Shown here piece after piece: positions 17,630 to 26,900 of a DNA stretch of 33,265 nucleotides. Within the stretch, counting starts at the first letter, position 1, and each line of letters opens with the position of its first letter. Below the pieces are notes generated by a model. It searched no databases and was not told the DNA's origin. It saw only the letters and a program-made list of their open reading frames with translations. The position numbers were made by a program, and so were the translations under genes. The stretch covers positions 1 to 33,265 of the forward strand of contig JAGROY010000225.1 in the NCBI GenBank assembly GCA_020439995.1. The letters run 5' to 3'. Source of the DNA: Verrucomicrobiia bacterium. Its GTDB lineage: Bacteria; Verrucomicrobiota; Verrucomicrobiia; Verrucomicrobiales; DEV007.

Positions 17630-18060
17630 GGAGGCAGCCACAGCAAGGATCTTCCCGAAGTAGTACGCAATGCGCTGGCTTCGAAAAAAAACGTGGCACT
17701 GCTAAATTCATTTCGTCACCATCTACCCCACTGGGCGATTCCTCCCAGATCCCGGATCGGCAGACACCCTCGGACGTTGAACATTCCCAGGATTCCCGTG
17801 CGGGACCTGCAACAATACCCTCCACAAAAGAGAGCGCTCGAGGATGTTCGAAATTGCCGAACAGGGTCATGCTGATCACCTACCAGCACGGACCGCCTTT
17901 CGATCTTCACCCCAACGGTGGTCAAATAGTCTTCCAAGAACCATCCTGGCACGAACTGCCGGATCAGACTGTTCTTTTCAACTGCATTGGCCCCGATCAT
18001 CGACGTGAGCAGGACGAGCTGAAGAATCCTGGATCCGCAACTGTCCCTTTCAAAGCTCCG
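17630..18060 (-). pseudogene. Decayed Ras-like small GTPase
   Basis: On the minus strand, 18060 to about 17860 reads as the first 60 residues of a Ras/Rab-like GTPase. There is a beta-1 strand (RILQLVLLTSM), a P-loop region GANAVEKNSLIRQFV, and a switch I segment EDYLTTVGVKIERRSVLVGD. In intact proteins the P-loop would read GxxxxGK(S/T); here the second Gly is Glu and the Ser/Thr is Asn, so nucleotide binding should be lost. After the codons for VLVGDQ the likely continuation shifts frame (SMTLFGNFEHPRALSFVEG). About 105 codons after the P-loop a G5-like FFEASAL appears again in the first frame, too close for an intact protein (usually about 135), suggesting an internal deletion. Stop codons interrupt the frames. 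Homology is recognised by eye. Confidence 0.6.
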
Positions 18061-18085
18061 CGAGCCATGTTACACTTTGACAACA

Positions 18086-18835
18086 ATGGCAATGCTTCTC
18101 CAGCCCGGAAAATTCTTCACGTTCGCGCTCTTTCTGTTGATCGGGTGTGGAACTGCAGTGTTCGACGCCTTCAGTGACGAGCCGGAAGCCCAGAAAGCGG
18201 CAGACACTCCCAAACCCACGGATGCAGAACTCGCTGCAATGGTGAAACAACTCGACGCGTCTGCATTTGACGAGCGGGAACGGGCAAGTGCGGCACTTCG
18301 CTCCCAGGCATTACAGCATCGGGAACTGATGAAGGAGCAGCTGGTGCAAGTCTACAAAGCAGATCCCAGCCCTGAAGTGCGCTACCGCGTTTACAACATC
18401 CTTCTCGATCTCGCAGCCGATGCCCGTCCTGACGCAAAGCCTGGCTTTCTTGGGATCATGATGAGAGATGCGGAGGTTTCACTTCCAGATGGAAAGGTAG
18501 CCACATCAATTTCCGTGATGCAGGTCGTTCAGGACAGCGCTGCCGCCCGCGCCGGACTTCAGGTGAATGATCACATCATCGCGATCGATGGCAGGGAAAT
18601 GCAAGCCGGTGACGGGATCACGGACACTGCCAGCGCACGTTTTAGCGAATACGTTCGCGGGAAGCCTGCCCAAGCCGAAGTGGAATTGAGCGTTTTTTCT
18701 CCACGTCGGCGCGCGGTGAACAAAATTCAAATCACTCTTGGTGAACGCCCTGATGCACTCTCCAACAGCGACTACTACAAACGGACACTGGCCAATGACA
18801 TAGTCAAAGAATGGATAGGCCAACAGGACAAGTGA
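18086..18835 (+). CDS. PDZ-domain lipoprotein with HEAT-like helices
   Basis: The start is taken at the ATG at 18086 (ATG at 18092 also possible; a TTG at 18077 is less likely). The N-terminus is a lipoprotein signal: a hydrophobic segment ending LLIGC, so the mature protein would be lipid-anchored at that Cys (about residue 21). Residues 45-115 form a HEAT-like pair (ASAFDERERASAAL, DPSPEVRYRVYNILLDL). Residues 120-215 are a PDZ domain (FLGIMMRD, VMQVVQDSAAARAGLQVNDHIIAIDG). There is no protease domain. It precedes the ABC permease by 73 nt on the same strand and is likely co-transcribed, suggesting an accessory role at the envelope. No convincing ribosome binding site. Confidence 0.75.
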   Translation: MAMLLQPGKFFTFALFLLIGCGTAVFDAFSDEPEAQKAADTPKPTDAELAAMVKQLDASAFDERERASAALRSQALQHRELMKEQLVQVYKADPSPEVRYRVYNILLDLAADARPDAKPGFLGIMMRDAEVSLPDGKVATSISVMQVVQDSAAARAGLQVNDHIIAIDGREMQAGDGITDTASARFSEYVRGKPAQAEVELSVFSPRRRAVNKIQITLGERPDALSNSDYYKRTLANDIVKEWIGQQDK

Positions 18836-18908
18836 AATTCGACAGTCTGCCAATTCCGGCACGATTTCTACATTCCCATTTTCGCGGCACCCGTTAACAT
18901 CTCGTTCG

Positions 18909-20168
18909 ATGTCTTTACTGTCACTGGTTCTTCAAGAGATCAGACACCGGAAAGGGAACTTCCTTCTGGGCGTTCTATCCGTAGCCATCGCGGTGCTTTG
19001 TATCTGCGGAACGGTTCTGGGCCTTCGATCGCATGACCGGGTCACCGAGAGTCTAACAGGAGCGATGGAGGCAGCGACACAAAAAGAGATGGCAAAGCTG
19101 GAAGATGAAATCCGAAAATCCATGAAGGGGCTCGGCTTCAACATCTTCATTTACCCTGATGGCCAGGACATGAGTGAGGTCTACTCCCAGGGCTATGCGT
19201 CGAAAACAATGCCCGAGAGCTACGTGCAAACTCTTGCGGATTCCAACATCGTCGTGGTGAACCACCTGCTGCCCCAACTGACGAAGAAAGTGAAATGGCC
19301 AGAACGCGAGCGCACGGTTTTGCTCATCGGCGTTCGTGGCGAGGTCCCGATCGCCCATCGCGACCCAAAGAAGCCGCTGATAGAACCTGTCGAACCAGGC
19401 ACACTGGTGCTCGGATACGAGCTGGCAAAAAGCTTGAGTCTCAACCCTGGCGATGAGGTGGCCCTGTTAGGGAGAAGTTTCCGGATCGCCAAGTGCCACC
19501 CAGAACGCGGATCGATCGACGACATCTCTATCTGGTTGAACCTCGCCGAAGCTCAGCACTTGCTGGATGCCGAAGGGCAAATCAATGCCATCCTCGCTCT
19601 CGAATGCAATTGTGCCAGCCTCGACCGGCTTGGCGAAATCCGCAAAGAGGTCGCCCAGATTCTACCGGGAACACAGGTGATCGAGACCGAGAGCAAAGCG
19701 CTGGCAAGAGCCGAGGCACGCAACCTGGCAAGCCGCACCGCGAAAACTCAACTGGCCGCTCTCCAAGCGGACCGGGCCTCTCTCCGTGCAGGCCGGGAAC
19801 GCCTGGCCGCATGGTTGTCGCCGCTGGTAGCACTCGGCAGCATGGCATGGATCGCCTTCCTGACCTTCTCGAACGTGCGTGAGCGCCTTACCGAAATCGG
19901 CACCCTGCGGGCGCTTGGAGTGACATCGCCAAAGATCCTCACCGCCTTCCTCAGCAGGGCTGCGATCACCGGACTGGCAGGCGTGGCGCTAGCCTCCGCT
20001 CTACTCGTCATCGCCCAGTTTTCCCCGGAATTAATTCAGGTAAATCTGACCGCCAGCGAATGGCTCATACTCGCCACCGGCGCGCCACTTTTAGCCTGCA
20101 TCGCAGCCTGGCTACCAGCGCTGCATGCCGCTGCCACTGATCCCGCACAGTTACTTAGACATGACTGA
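18909..20168 (+). CDS. ABC transporter permease, FtsX/MacB type
   Basis: A 419-aa permease with the four-helix layout of the FtsX/MacB/LolCE group. Helix 1 is at about 17-40, followed by a large periplasmic domain at about 45-270, an Arg/Ala-rich helical stretch at 270-300, and three helices near 303-325, 345-375 and 383-408. The motif EIGTLRALGVTSPKIL after helix 2 is the cytoplasmic coupling region typical of the group. Such permeases do mechanotransmission: they extract lipoproteins, export peptides or drugs, or activate periplasmic partners, rather than forming a classical channel. The ATPase gene starts 8 nt before this stop (ATGACTGA overlap), so the two subunits should be made together. 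Substrate unknown. Confidence 0.85.
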   Translation: MSLLSLVLQEIRHRKGNFLLGVLSVAIAVLCICGTVLGLRSHDRVTESLTGAMEAATQKEMAKLEDEIRKSMKGLGFNIFIYPDGQDMSEVYSQGYASKTMPESYVQTLADSNIVVVNHLLPQLTKKVKWPERERTVLLIGVRGEVPIAHRDPKKPLIEPVEPGTLVLGYELAKSLSLNPGDEVALLGRSFRIAKCHPERGSIDDISIWLNLAEAQHLLDAEGQINAILALECNCASLDRLGEIRKEVAQILPGTQVIETESKALARAEARNLASRTAKTQLAALQADRASLRAGRERLAAWLSPLVALGSMAWIAFLTFSNVRERLTEIGTLRALGVTSPKILTAFLSRAAITGLAGVALASALLVIAQFSPELIQVNLTASEWLILATGAPLLACIAAWLPALHAAATDPAQLLRHD

Positions 20169-20820
20169 CCTTGCCGTGATTTCTGCCAATAACCTGATGA
20201 AGCGCTACAACGATCGCGTCACTGCTGTGAATGCGGTATCGCTCAAACTCGAACCCGGCGAGTTTGTGGCACTGCACGGCCCAAGTGGCTGCGGAAAGTC
20301 GACGCTCCTTATGCTGCTGGCAGGCCTCGCACGTCCTGACACCGGATCTGTAACGATCTCCGGCAACGATCTCTTCAGCCTGTCCGCAAACAACCGCGCA
20401 AAACTTCGCGCGAGGCACATCGGTTTCATATTCCAGGACGCCAACCTTTTACCCTATTCGTCCGTTCTGGAAAACGTCCTTGCCGCCACACTGGCAACAC
20501 CACGAGCAAACGCCCGCGAACGCGCCACTCAATTGCTCAGCGATCTCGGTCTCGGCGACCGCCTCACCCACAAACCCCGCGAACTCAGCGCAGGGGAGCA
20601 ACAGCGCGTCGCCCTCGCCAGAGCACTCTTCCACGAGCCCAAAGTCCTGCTTGCGGATGAACCAACAGGCAACCTCGACAGCGACAACGCAGCCCTGGTT
20701 CTCGCAAGCTTCCGTACACACGCCGACCGTGGCGGCTGCGTCCTCATGGTCACCCACGATGCCACCGCAAGGATGGCAGCAAGCAGAGCCATCGAGATGA
20801 AATCAGGCGTGATTGCTTGA
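20161..20820 (+). CDS. ABC transporter ATPase, LolD/MacB type
   Basis: The start is placed at ATG 20161, which overlaps the permease stop; an in-frame ATG at 20125 would add 12 non-conserved residues. 219 aa, normal for the family. Walker [10 protein letters not shown] at 40-48, Q-loop [10 protein letters not shown] with Gln92, signature LSAGEQQR at 142-149, Walker B VLLADEP at 162-168, D-loop NLDS at 171-174, switch His199 in VTHD. All catalytic positions are intact. It powers the adjacent FtsX/MacB-type permease. The signature LSAGE instead of the usual LSGGE is a small, tolerated variant. Confidence 0.92.
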   Translation: MTDLAVISANNLMKRYNDRVTAVNAVSLKLEPGEFVALHGPSGCGKSTLLMLLAGLARPDTGSVTISGNDLFSLSANNRAKLRARHIGFIFQDANLLPYSSVLENVLAATLATPRANARERATQLLSDLGLGDRLTHKPRELSAGEQQRVALARALFHEPKVLLADEPTGNLDSDNAALVLASFRTHADRGGCVLMVTHDATARMAASRAIEMKSGVIA

Positions 20821-20967
20821 GCCATCATCGGGATCCGTCGCCCGAAGATGCGTATTCTCCCGGCCGTTCCTGACAGATCTTACCGCAACCGCGCCACGAA
20901 AATTACGATCTTCGAAGTTTGTGCTAGCTCTGGAGCGGTGAATTTGTAAACATCCACGGTGCTTTCT

Positions 20968-20982
20968 CGGAATGCGATTCCG
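20968..20982. promoter_or_regulatory. 6-bp inverted repeat upstream of secreted repeat protein
   Basis: CGGAAT-GCG-ATTCCG is a perfect 6-bp inverted repeat with a 3-nt centre, 40 nt before the ATG at 21022. It could be an operator or a short leader hairpin. A chance occurrence is quite possible. The rest of the 200-nt gap shows nothing I can name. Confidence 0.25.
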
Positions 20983-21021
20983 GGAAGTTCGCAAACAACC
21001 CCATATACCCCGAAGTGTATC

Positions 21022-23694
21022 ATGAAATTGCCCCGTATCTTACTGGGAAGCGCAGGCGCGCTCTGTAGTCTGGCTATCTTCCCAGCCACAGGCATCGCTC
21101 AGAGCGATGTTACCCAACCCAGCGATCCCATTATCGCCAGCTCAACAAACAGCCCCGGTTCAGAAGGGGTCGCTAATGCAATTGACAATCAGCCCACCAA
21201 GTATCTGAATTTCGACACGATCGGTTTAGACGGTATTCCATCTGGATTCGTCGTGTCGCCATCGGTGGGAGCGACTCTGGTCTCGGGTATCTCGCTCCAG
21301 TCAGCCAATGATGCCGTCGAACGTGACCCATTGCGTATTCGCCTGGAAGGCTCCAACGACGAAGCCCCCACCTGGGAGGACGGCACCTGGGAACTCATCT
21401 ACGAAAACGACGAAGTGCCCTCGTGGGTTGAAGCATTTCCCGATGGTGATCGGTTCCAGACGCAGACATTCTCATTTGAGAGCAAGAAGGCTTTTCTGCA
21501 CTATCGGTGGACCGTAGTTCAAGTGCAGGGCGAGGGCGCCAACAGCATGCAGATTGCTGAAGTCGAATTGTTGGGCCGGGTGCTGCCCGGAGATGTGACG
21601 CAACCCGGCGATGCCTTGATCGCCAGTTCAACGAATAGCCCAGGTTCAGAGGGAGTCGCCAATGCCATCGACGGCCAGCCCACGAAGTATTTGAATTTTG
21701 ACACCATTGGGGTTGACGGTGTTCCATCAGGATTCGTCGTCACTCCAGCTGTTGGCAAAACCGTCCTCCTGGGATTGTCCATGCAATCGGCCAATGATGC
21801 CGTCGAGCGCGACCCGCTGTGGGTGCGGCTGGAAGGCTCAAACGACGAAGCACCTACCTGGGAAGACGGCAACTGGACAACGATCTATGAAAATGAGGAA
21901 GTCCCATCGTGGACTGAAACCTTCCCCGATGGGGATCGGTTTCAGACTCAAACCTTCATTTTCAGCAACAAGACGCCTTATACCCACTACCGTTGGACTG
22001 TCGTGCAAGTACAGGGAGAGGCAGCTAACAGCATGCAGATTGCTGAGGTAGAACTGCTCGGCACTTCCGCGCCAGTCGATGTGACGCTGCCGGGGGATCC
22101 GATACTGGCCAGCTCAGGCAATAGCCCGGGATCAGAAGGAGTTGCCAATGCCATCGACAATCAGCCTACCAAGTATCTGAACTTTGACACCATCGGCGTC
22201 GACGGTCTCCCGTCAGGATTTGTAGTCTCACCATCGGTGGGAGCCACTACTGTTATTGGTCTCAGTATGCAATCGGCAAACGACGCAGTCGAGCGCGATC
22301 CACTGTGGGTGCGCCTCGAAGGATCCAATGACGAGGAACCCTCCTGGGAGGACGGCGACTGGATGACGATCTACGAAAACGAAGAAGTTCCTTCGTGGAC
22401 CGAGACCTTTCCAGATGGCGATCGGTTCCAAACCCAGGCGTTCTATTTTGACAACAGCACCGCTTACCTGCACTACCGCTGGACCGTGCTTCAAGTTCAG
22501 GGCGAGAGTGCCAACAGTATGCAAATCGCCGAAGTGGAGTTGCTGGCCCTCAGTGAAGCCGCTGATTGCAGCAAAGCAGCGTTCCTGACCAAGCCGGTAG
22601 AAACACCTGTACTGGAAGGGGAGACTGCGGAGTTCTTTACCAAGGTCAACGGGCCGTGGCCCGTGCAATGGCACAAAAATGGCGAACCCATTGCTGGAGC
22701 CATTCAGACAGTGTTCACCACAGGGCCTGTCACTGCGGCAAATGAAGGCGACACTTACTCAGTCGAGATTGTGGGCTGTGAATCAAGCGAGCCTGTCAGT
22801 GCCGTGATTTTCGACCCTGCCTCAGGGCCAGTGAGCATTGGCCTCAATTTCGTTGGCAGTGGTGCCAACGGTGCTCCCACTCAGGTACTGCCGACGGACA
22901 TCGGCGGTGCTTCGCTTCAAGCATACTGGTCCAACAGTGTCGAAGATGCCCCCGGCACCCCGACTGGCTTTCTCGATGATCTGGTCAATAGCAGAGGCGA
23001 AAGCACCGCTATTTCTGTAGAATGGACTGGCACCAATTCCTGGGGTGCCGGTACCGGGACGGATGACACCAATGCCAAGCTGCTGAACGGACTGATCGAA
23101 GCCGGCCCCAACGAGGATGAACCCGCTACCATCATCTTTAGCGGTGTCCCCGACAACGAGTTTTCAATGTTGATCTACTCAGTGGCGCGCCCGCTTGAGT
23201 TTCCGTTCGCCAACTTCTATCAGGTAGAAACCGATCAGCGCGTCTACATGATGGAAGAGAATGCTGACGCCTACAATCCGGCTCCGTCCTTCCGACAGGT
23301 AACGAGCACCGATCCAGACAACCGGGGCACAGGTAACTTTGTCCGTTTCGATGGCATATCCCCGGTCGATGGCACCATCACCCTGAATTTCTGGGATGAT
23401 GGAGATGGGGCCGCCAATGCCACCATCAATGCGATTCAGCTTGTTGAGGGTATCAGCCCGGAACTCCGCTTTACTGAAATTGGGCTCGATTCAGCTACTC
23501 GGAAGGTCTCCCTGACATGGACCTCTGCCGAAAACCGCACCTATACGATGGAGCGCTCAACGGATCTTATGGAGTGGCAGGAACTCGCAGACGGCATCGA
23601 AGCTGCGGCTGGCGAAATGACAACTACCTACACCGATGAAAGTGTGCCCGACGATGTTCCCGAAGTCTACTACCGCGCTGTTGAAGAGAATTAG
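21022..23694 (+). CDS. Secreted protein with three 162-aa discoidin-like repeats
   Basis: The start is taken at ATG 21022, giving a good signal peptide (MKLPRILLGSAGALCSLAIF... ending GIAQ); the frame opens earlier but with unrelated residues. About 890 aa. Three tandem modules of exactly 162 aa begin at 21106, 21592 and 22078. Each runs from a D-V-T-x-P start through SPGSEGVANAID, YLNFDTIG, SANDAVERDP, RLEGSND, WEDG and YRWTV to ANSMQIAEVELL, a pattern like F5/8 type C carbohydrate-binding domains. Residues around 515-595 form an Ig-like domain (ETPVLEGETAEFFTK, WHKNGEPIAGA). Residues 605-800 are a further beta-sandwich. The last 80 residues are the C-terminal beta module (YTMERSTDLMEWQEL). 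It is probably a surface or released glycan-binding protein. It ends just before a strong terminator. Confidence 0.8.
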   Translation: MKLPRILLGSAGALCSLAIFPATGIAQSDVTQPSDPIIASSTNSPGSEGVANAIDNQPTKYLNFDTIGLDGIPSGFVVSPSVGATLVSGISLQSANDAVERDPLRIRLEGSNDEAPTWEDGTWELIYENDEVPSWVEAFPDGDRFQTQTFSFESKKAFLHYRWTVVQVQGEGANSMQIAEVELLGRVLPGDVTQPGDALIASSTNSPGSEGVANAIDGQPTKYLNFDTIGVDGVPSGFVVTPAVGKTVLLGLSMQSANDAVERDPLWVRLEGSNDEAPTWEDGNWTTIYENEEVPSWTETFPDGDRFQTQTFIFSNKTPYTHYRWTVVQVQGEAANSMQIAEVELLGTSAPVDVTLPGDPILASSGNSPGSEGVANAIDNQPTKYLNFDTIGVDGLPSGFVVSPSVGATTVIGLSMQSANDAVERDPLWVRLEGSNDEEPSWEDGDWMTIYENEEVPSWTETFPDGDRFQTQAFYFDNSTAYLHYRWTVLQVQGESANSMQIAEVELLALSEAADCSKAAFLTKPVETPVLEGETAEFFTKVNGPWPVQWHKNGEPIAGAIQTVFTTGPVTAANEGDTYSVEIVGCESSEPVSAVIFDPASGPVSIGLNFVGSGANGAPTQVLPTDIGGASLQAYWSNSVEDAPGTPTGFLDDLVNSRGESTAISVEWTGTNSWGAGTGTDDTNAKLLNGLIEAGPNEDEPATIIFSGVPDNEFSMLIYSVARPLEFPFANFYQVETDQRVYMMEENADAYNPAPSFRQVTSTDPDNRGTGNFVRFDGISPVDGTITLNFWDDGDGAANATINAIQLVEGISPELRFTEIGLDSATRKVSLTWTSAENRTYTMERSTDLMEWQELADGIEAAAGEMTTTYTDESVPDDVPEVYYRAVEEN
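21106..22563 (+). repeat. Three tandem 486-nt coding repeats
   Basis: Units start at 21106, 21592 and 22078, each exactly 486 nt apart. Protein identity is high over long stretches, while codons differ at third positions (for example in the SEGVANAID segment). This implies an old duplication kept by selection, rather than a recent expansion or assembly artefact. Confidence 0.85.
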
Positions 23695-23740
23695 GCTTAC
23701 CGAAGCCGCTAACGTCTCCTCATTCATCTCCTGAATCAAA

Positions 23741-23778
23741 CCGGGAGCCTCGTGACCTGCGGGGCTCCCGGGGTTTTT
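23741..23778 (+). terminator. Intrinsic terminator
   Basis: A 9-bp perfect stem, CCGGGAGCC (23741-23749) with GGCTCCCGG (23763-23771), a 13-nt loop, then GG and TTTTT (23774-23778). It lies 46 nt after the stop of the triple-repeat protein and before the convergent double-propeller gene, so it ends the plus-strand transcript. Confidence 0.85.
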
Positions 23779-23922
23779 CCCGGGAAAGTCAAAGCACAAG
23801 ATCTGTTCCAAATCTCTTCTCCGCATGCAGATAGGCAAACAGTGAATGAAGGAGAAAGAGCCCCCCGATATCGAGGCCCCTCCGTCTCCGCCATTGCGGT
23901 GATTCCAAGTCCGAATCCAAGG

Positions 23923-26900
23923 TTACTTGGCCGGAGCACCCATCCGTATGATTGGGTTTGCAGACACCTGCAAGGTTTCTGAGACTCTCCCATCGGGCCA
24001 TCTCACCGATATCAGAGTCACCTTCTTCTCACCCAGCGAAAACACCACGCACGCTGGTGACTGCGAAAGATAGCCACTGCCAGCGTAAATTTCCTGAACG
24101 CATTGGCCTCCCCCTTCAAGGTGCGCTGTCACTCTCGCACCAACGGCTGCCGGGTTACCCGTTCCACCTTCAAGGCAGACTTTAAGAAACTGGCCGCTTC
24201 CGCTCCCATTACTCTCAAAGGCGCGCACGGGACCGTTGTTTTGCGCCACTGCAAGATCGAGCCTGCCATCGCGGTTGAAATCGACCACTGTGGCAGCCGT
24301 TGCATCGCCAGACACAACCAGACCGCTTTGCTCCGGCAGCAGCGGGACAAAGTTCCCTTTGCCATTGCCGCGCAGTAACAAGCTCAGTCCGCCGGCGAAA
24401 GGCCCCGTTTCAAACTGCGGGCCAAAGAAATTCTGAGCCATGTAAAGATCGATGTTACCGTCAGCATCGGCATCCAGAAAGCACAGCCCAAAACCCGGCG
24501 AGACCTGAGCCAGCGAAGGAAACGGAACAAATTGGAAGTGGCCCTTGCCATCATTGATCAACATTCCTGACTCCAGTACGTTGGCGGACAGCTTGAGGGA
24601 ACTCTCCAACAACGCCGGTGAATAGATTTCGGGCAGCGCCGCGCTGGCAAATTTATGATAGGTGTCGAAGCGCTTGGCCAGGTGCGGCATCGCACTGGTG
24701 GAGCAACTCTTTCCGCGCACAGGCAACAGGACATTTTTCTCATATTTGGCCTCGATCAGCCTGTTTTTCCCGTCGCCCTCGTAGTCGCCGTAGTAAAGTA
24801 GGCATGGCTTATCCACACTGGCATGATACTTCGTGTTCAGACCGAAATTGGCCACAGCATAGTCGATGTCACCGTCGCCATCGACGTCGGCACCCGCGAT
24901 CGAATTCCACCATCCCAGAAGACCTGCGAGTCCGGCCTGTTCCGTACGATCCTCAAGGATGCCTTCACGGTTGTGAAAATACTTCACAGGGCCCCATTCA
25001 CAGGTGACCAGCAGGTCTACCCAACCGTCGTTGTCAACATCCGACCAGAGGGCACCGGTCACCAACCCGACCACTTGCAAGCCCGGCGCAGTCGCATCCG
25101 CAGATTCAATCATTCTAGGCCCCTTATCAGCTACCCCCTCGTTGATGAGCAGTCGGGATTTTGGCGTTTCAGGATACTTTCCGGGGACAACGCGCCCTCC
25201 AACGAAGAGATCCACGTCGCCATCACGGTCGAAATCGGCACCTGCAACACAGCTACTGGAATCGCGAAGATCCGGCAGAGCATCCCGCACCTTCTTGAAT
25301 CTTCCAGTACCGTCGTTCACATAGAGGCAGTCCTGCAAAAGAGGATCGCCCTTAGAGTACTCGTAGCTGCCGCTGGCGGTGTAGAGGTCCATATCGCCAT
25401 CGCGATCAGCGTCGAAGAACAGCGCCCCCATATTCTCGCGTGCGGCATCATCGATGAACGGCTTGACAGAAGGTAGACGAAACTGGCAAACGCCGCCCGC
25501 GTCCGGTCCTTCATTGATCAATACAGCACCACCCATTCCCCGGGCAGCACCAATGAAAAGATCATCGTCCCCGTCGCCATCGACATCCGCCCATGCCAGG
25601 CCAGGCCCAAGCTGGGAAAGCTTGTTAGGGAGCAACGGCTGTCGGTCAAAATCCTCGTAATCCTTCTCCCGGTGAACCAGGCCAAGGAGCGCCTTAGACG
25701 GCGAAAAAAACGGTGTAGGCGTAACTCCGGCTGGGACTGCCGGCGCAGGCGACAATGACTCATGAATCACAAAACGATTCCCCGCTCTTAGATTCTCAAA
25801 CTCCTGCAGCTGCCCGGACGGCCAGGTTACTGCCAGTTTCTTGATACTCGTCGCCGCTCCAAGTCCGATATTCACTTCCGGCAGATTACTCGAAAGAAAC
25901 CCGGTGAAGGGCATCATTTGCCGCACGTGTTTAGTCCCGTTACCTGTCTCCAGGAGCAGCCGCGCTCCGATGCCATGGGAGTTGCCCGCACGTCCCTTCA
26001 ATTGCACTGTTACGAGATTTGTGCCGACAGAATTGTTACGGTAGATGGTGACCGGCTCGTCAAGGTTGACTACCACCAGATCCAGATCACCGTCCCGGTC
26101 TAAATCTCCATATGCCGTACCATAGCTCATGCCCGTGTGCGCGAGGCCCCACTCCTTGCTAACATCGCCAAACTTCAGGCTGCCCTGATTCCTGAATGCC
26201 ATGTTCTGTTCCGGCATCGTCGGCGTGTTCTCAAAGTGATCCCATTGGGTCTTTCCGATGAGGTGGGATTTATCAAAATCAAAATCCGAATTGTTAAAAT
26301 CGCGCGTCATGCCGTTGGAAACAAAAAGATCAACACGCCCGTCATTGTCAAAATCCGCCAGCTTCGCCGCCCACGACCAGTCCGTACTCGCAATGCCCGA
26401 TAGCTGCGCCGTCTCGATGAACCGCTCCGTGCCGGCATTCAGATAGCAGACGTTCCGCATCAACTGACGCGGCTTTACGTTCTCGACCAACCAGCGACTG
26501 CTGCCCATGTCGCCCATCGCCATTTTCGATTTGTAGTGAGTGGTCGCTGCCATATCCAGCGCAACAAAGTCAAGTCGTCCATCGTTGTTGATGTCGCCTA
26601 CGTCCGATCCCATTGAGAACCATGGTGTCTCGTTCACCGTCTCGGTGATCACATTCACAAAAGTGCCGTCCCCTTTGTTTTTAAACAGCTGATCAGGGCC
26701 GATGTAGTCGTTGCATACGTAAATATCCATCAAACCGTCCCCATTGTAGTCCCACCAAGTGGCAGACAGTCCAAAGCCATTCGCAGCGACACCAGCCTCC
26801 CCGGAAACGTCGACAAACTTGCCGCCGTCGTTCCGCAGCAAATAGTCTGGGCGGCCTACTTCGTCCATTGTGTAAGTTGATGCCCCAGTCTGAACCATGT

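Noticed and set aside
18077..18082. TTGACA as a consensus -35 box
   Set aside because: No acceptable -10 follows at 16-18 nt, and it lies within a few bases of the start codon of the PDZ lipoprotein.
17575..18177. 200-aa plus-strand open frame across the DUF969/PDZ gap
   Set aside because: It runs antisense over the recognisable GTPase relic and into the PDZ gene; its composition (many Pro, Gln, Arg, His) is not protein-like.
21106..22563. Regular repeats as a CRISPR-like array
   Set aside because: The units are 486 nt, in frame, and encode a conserved protein module; spacers and short repeats are absent.
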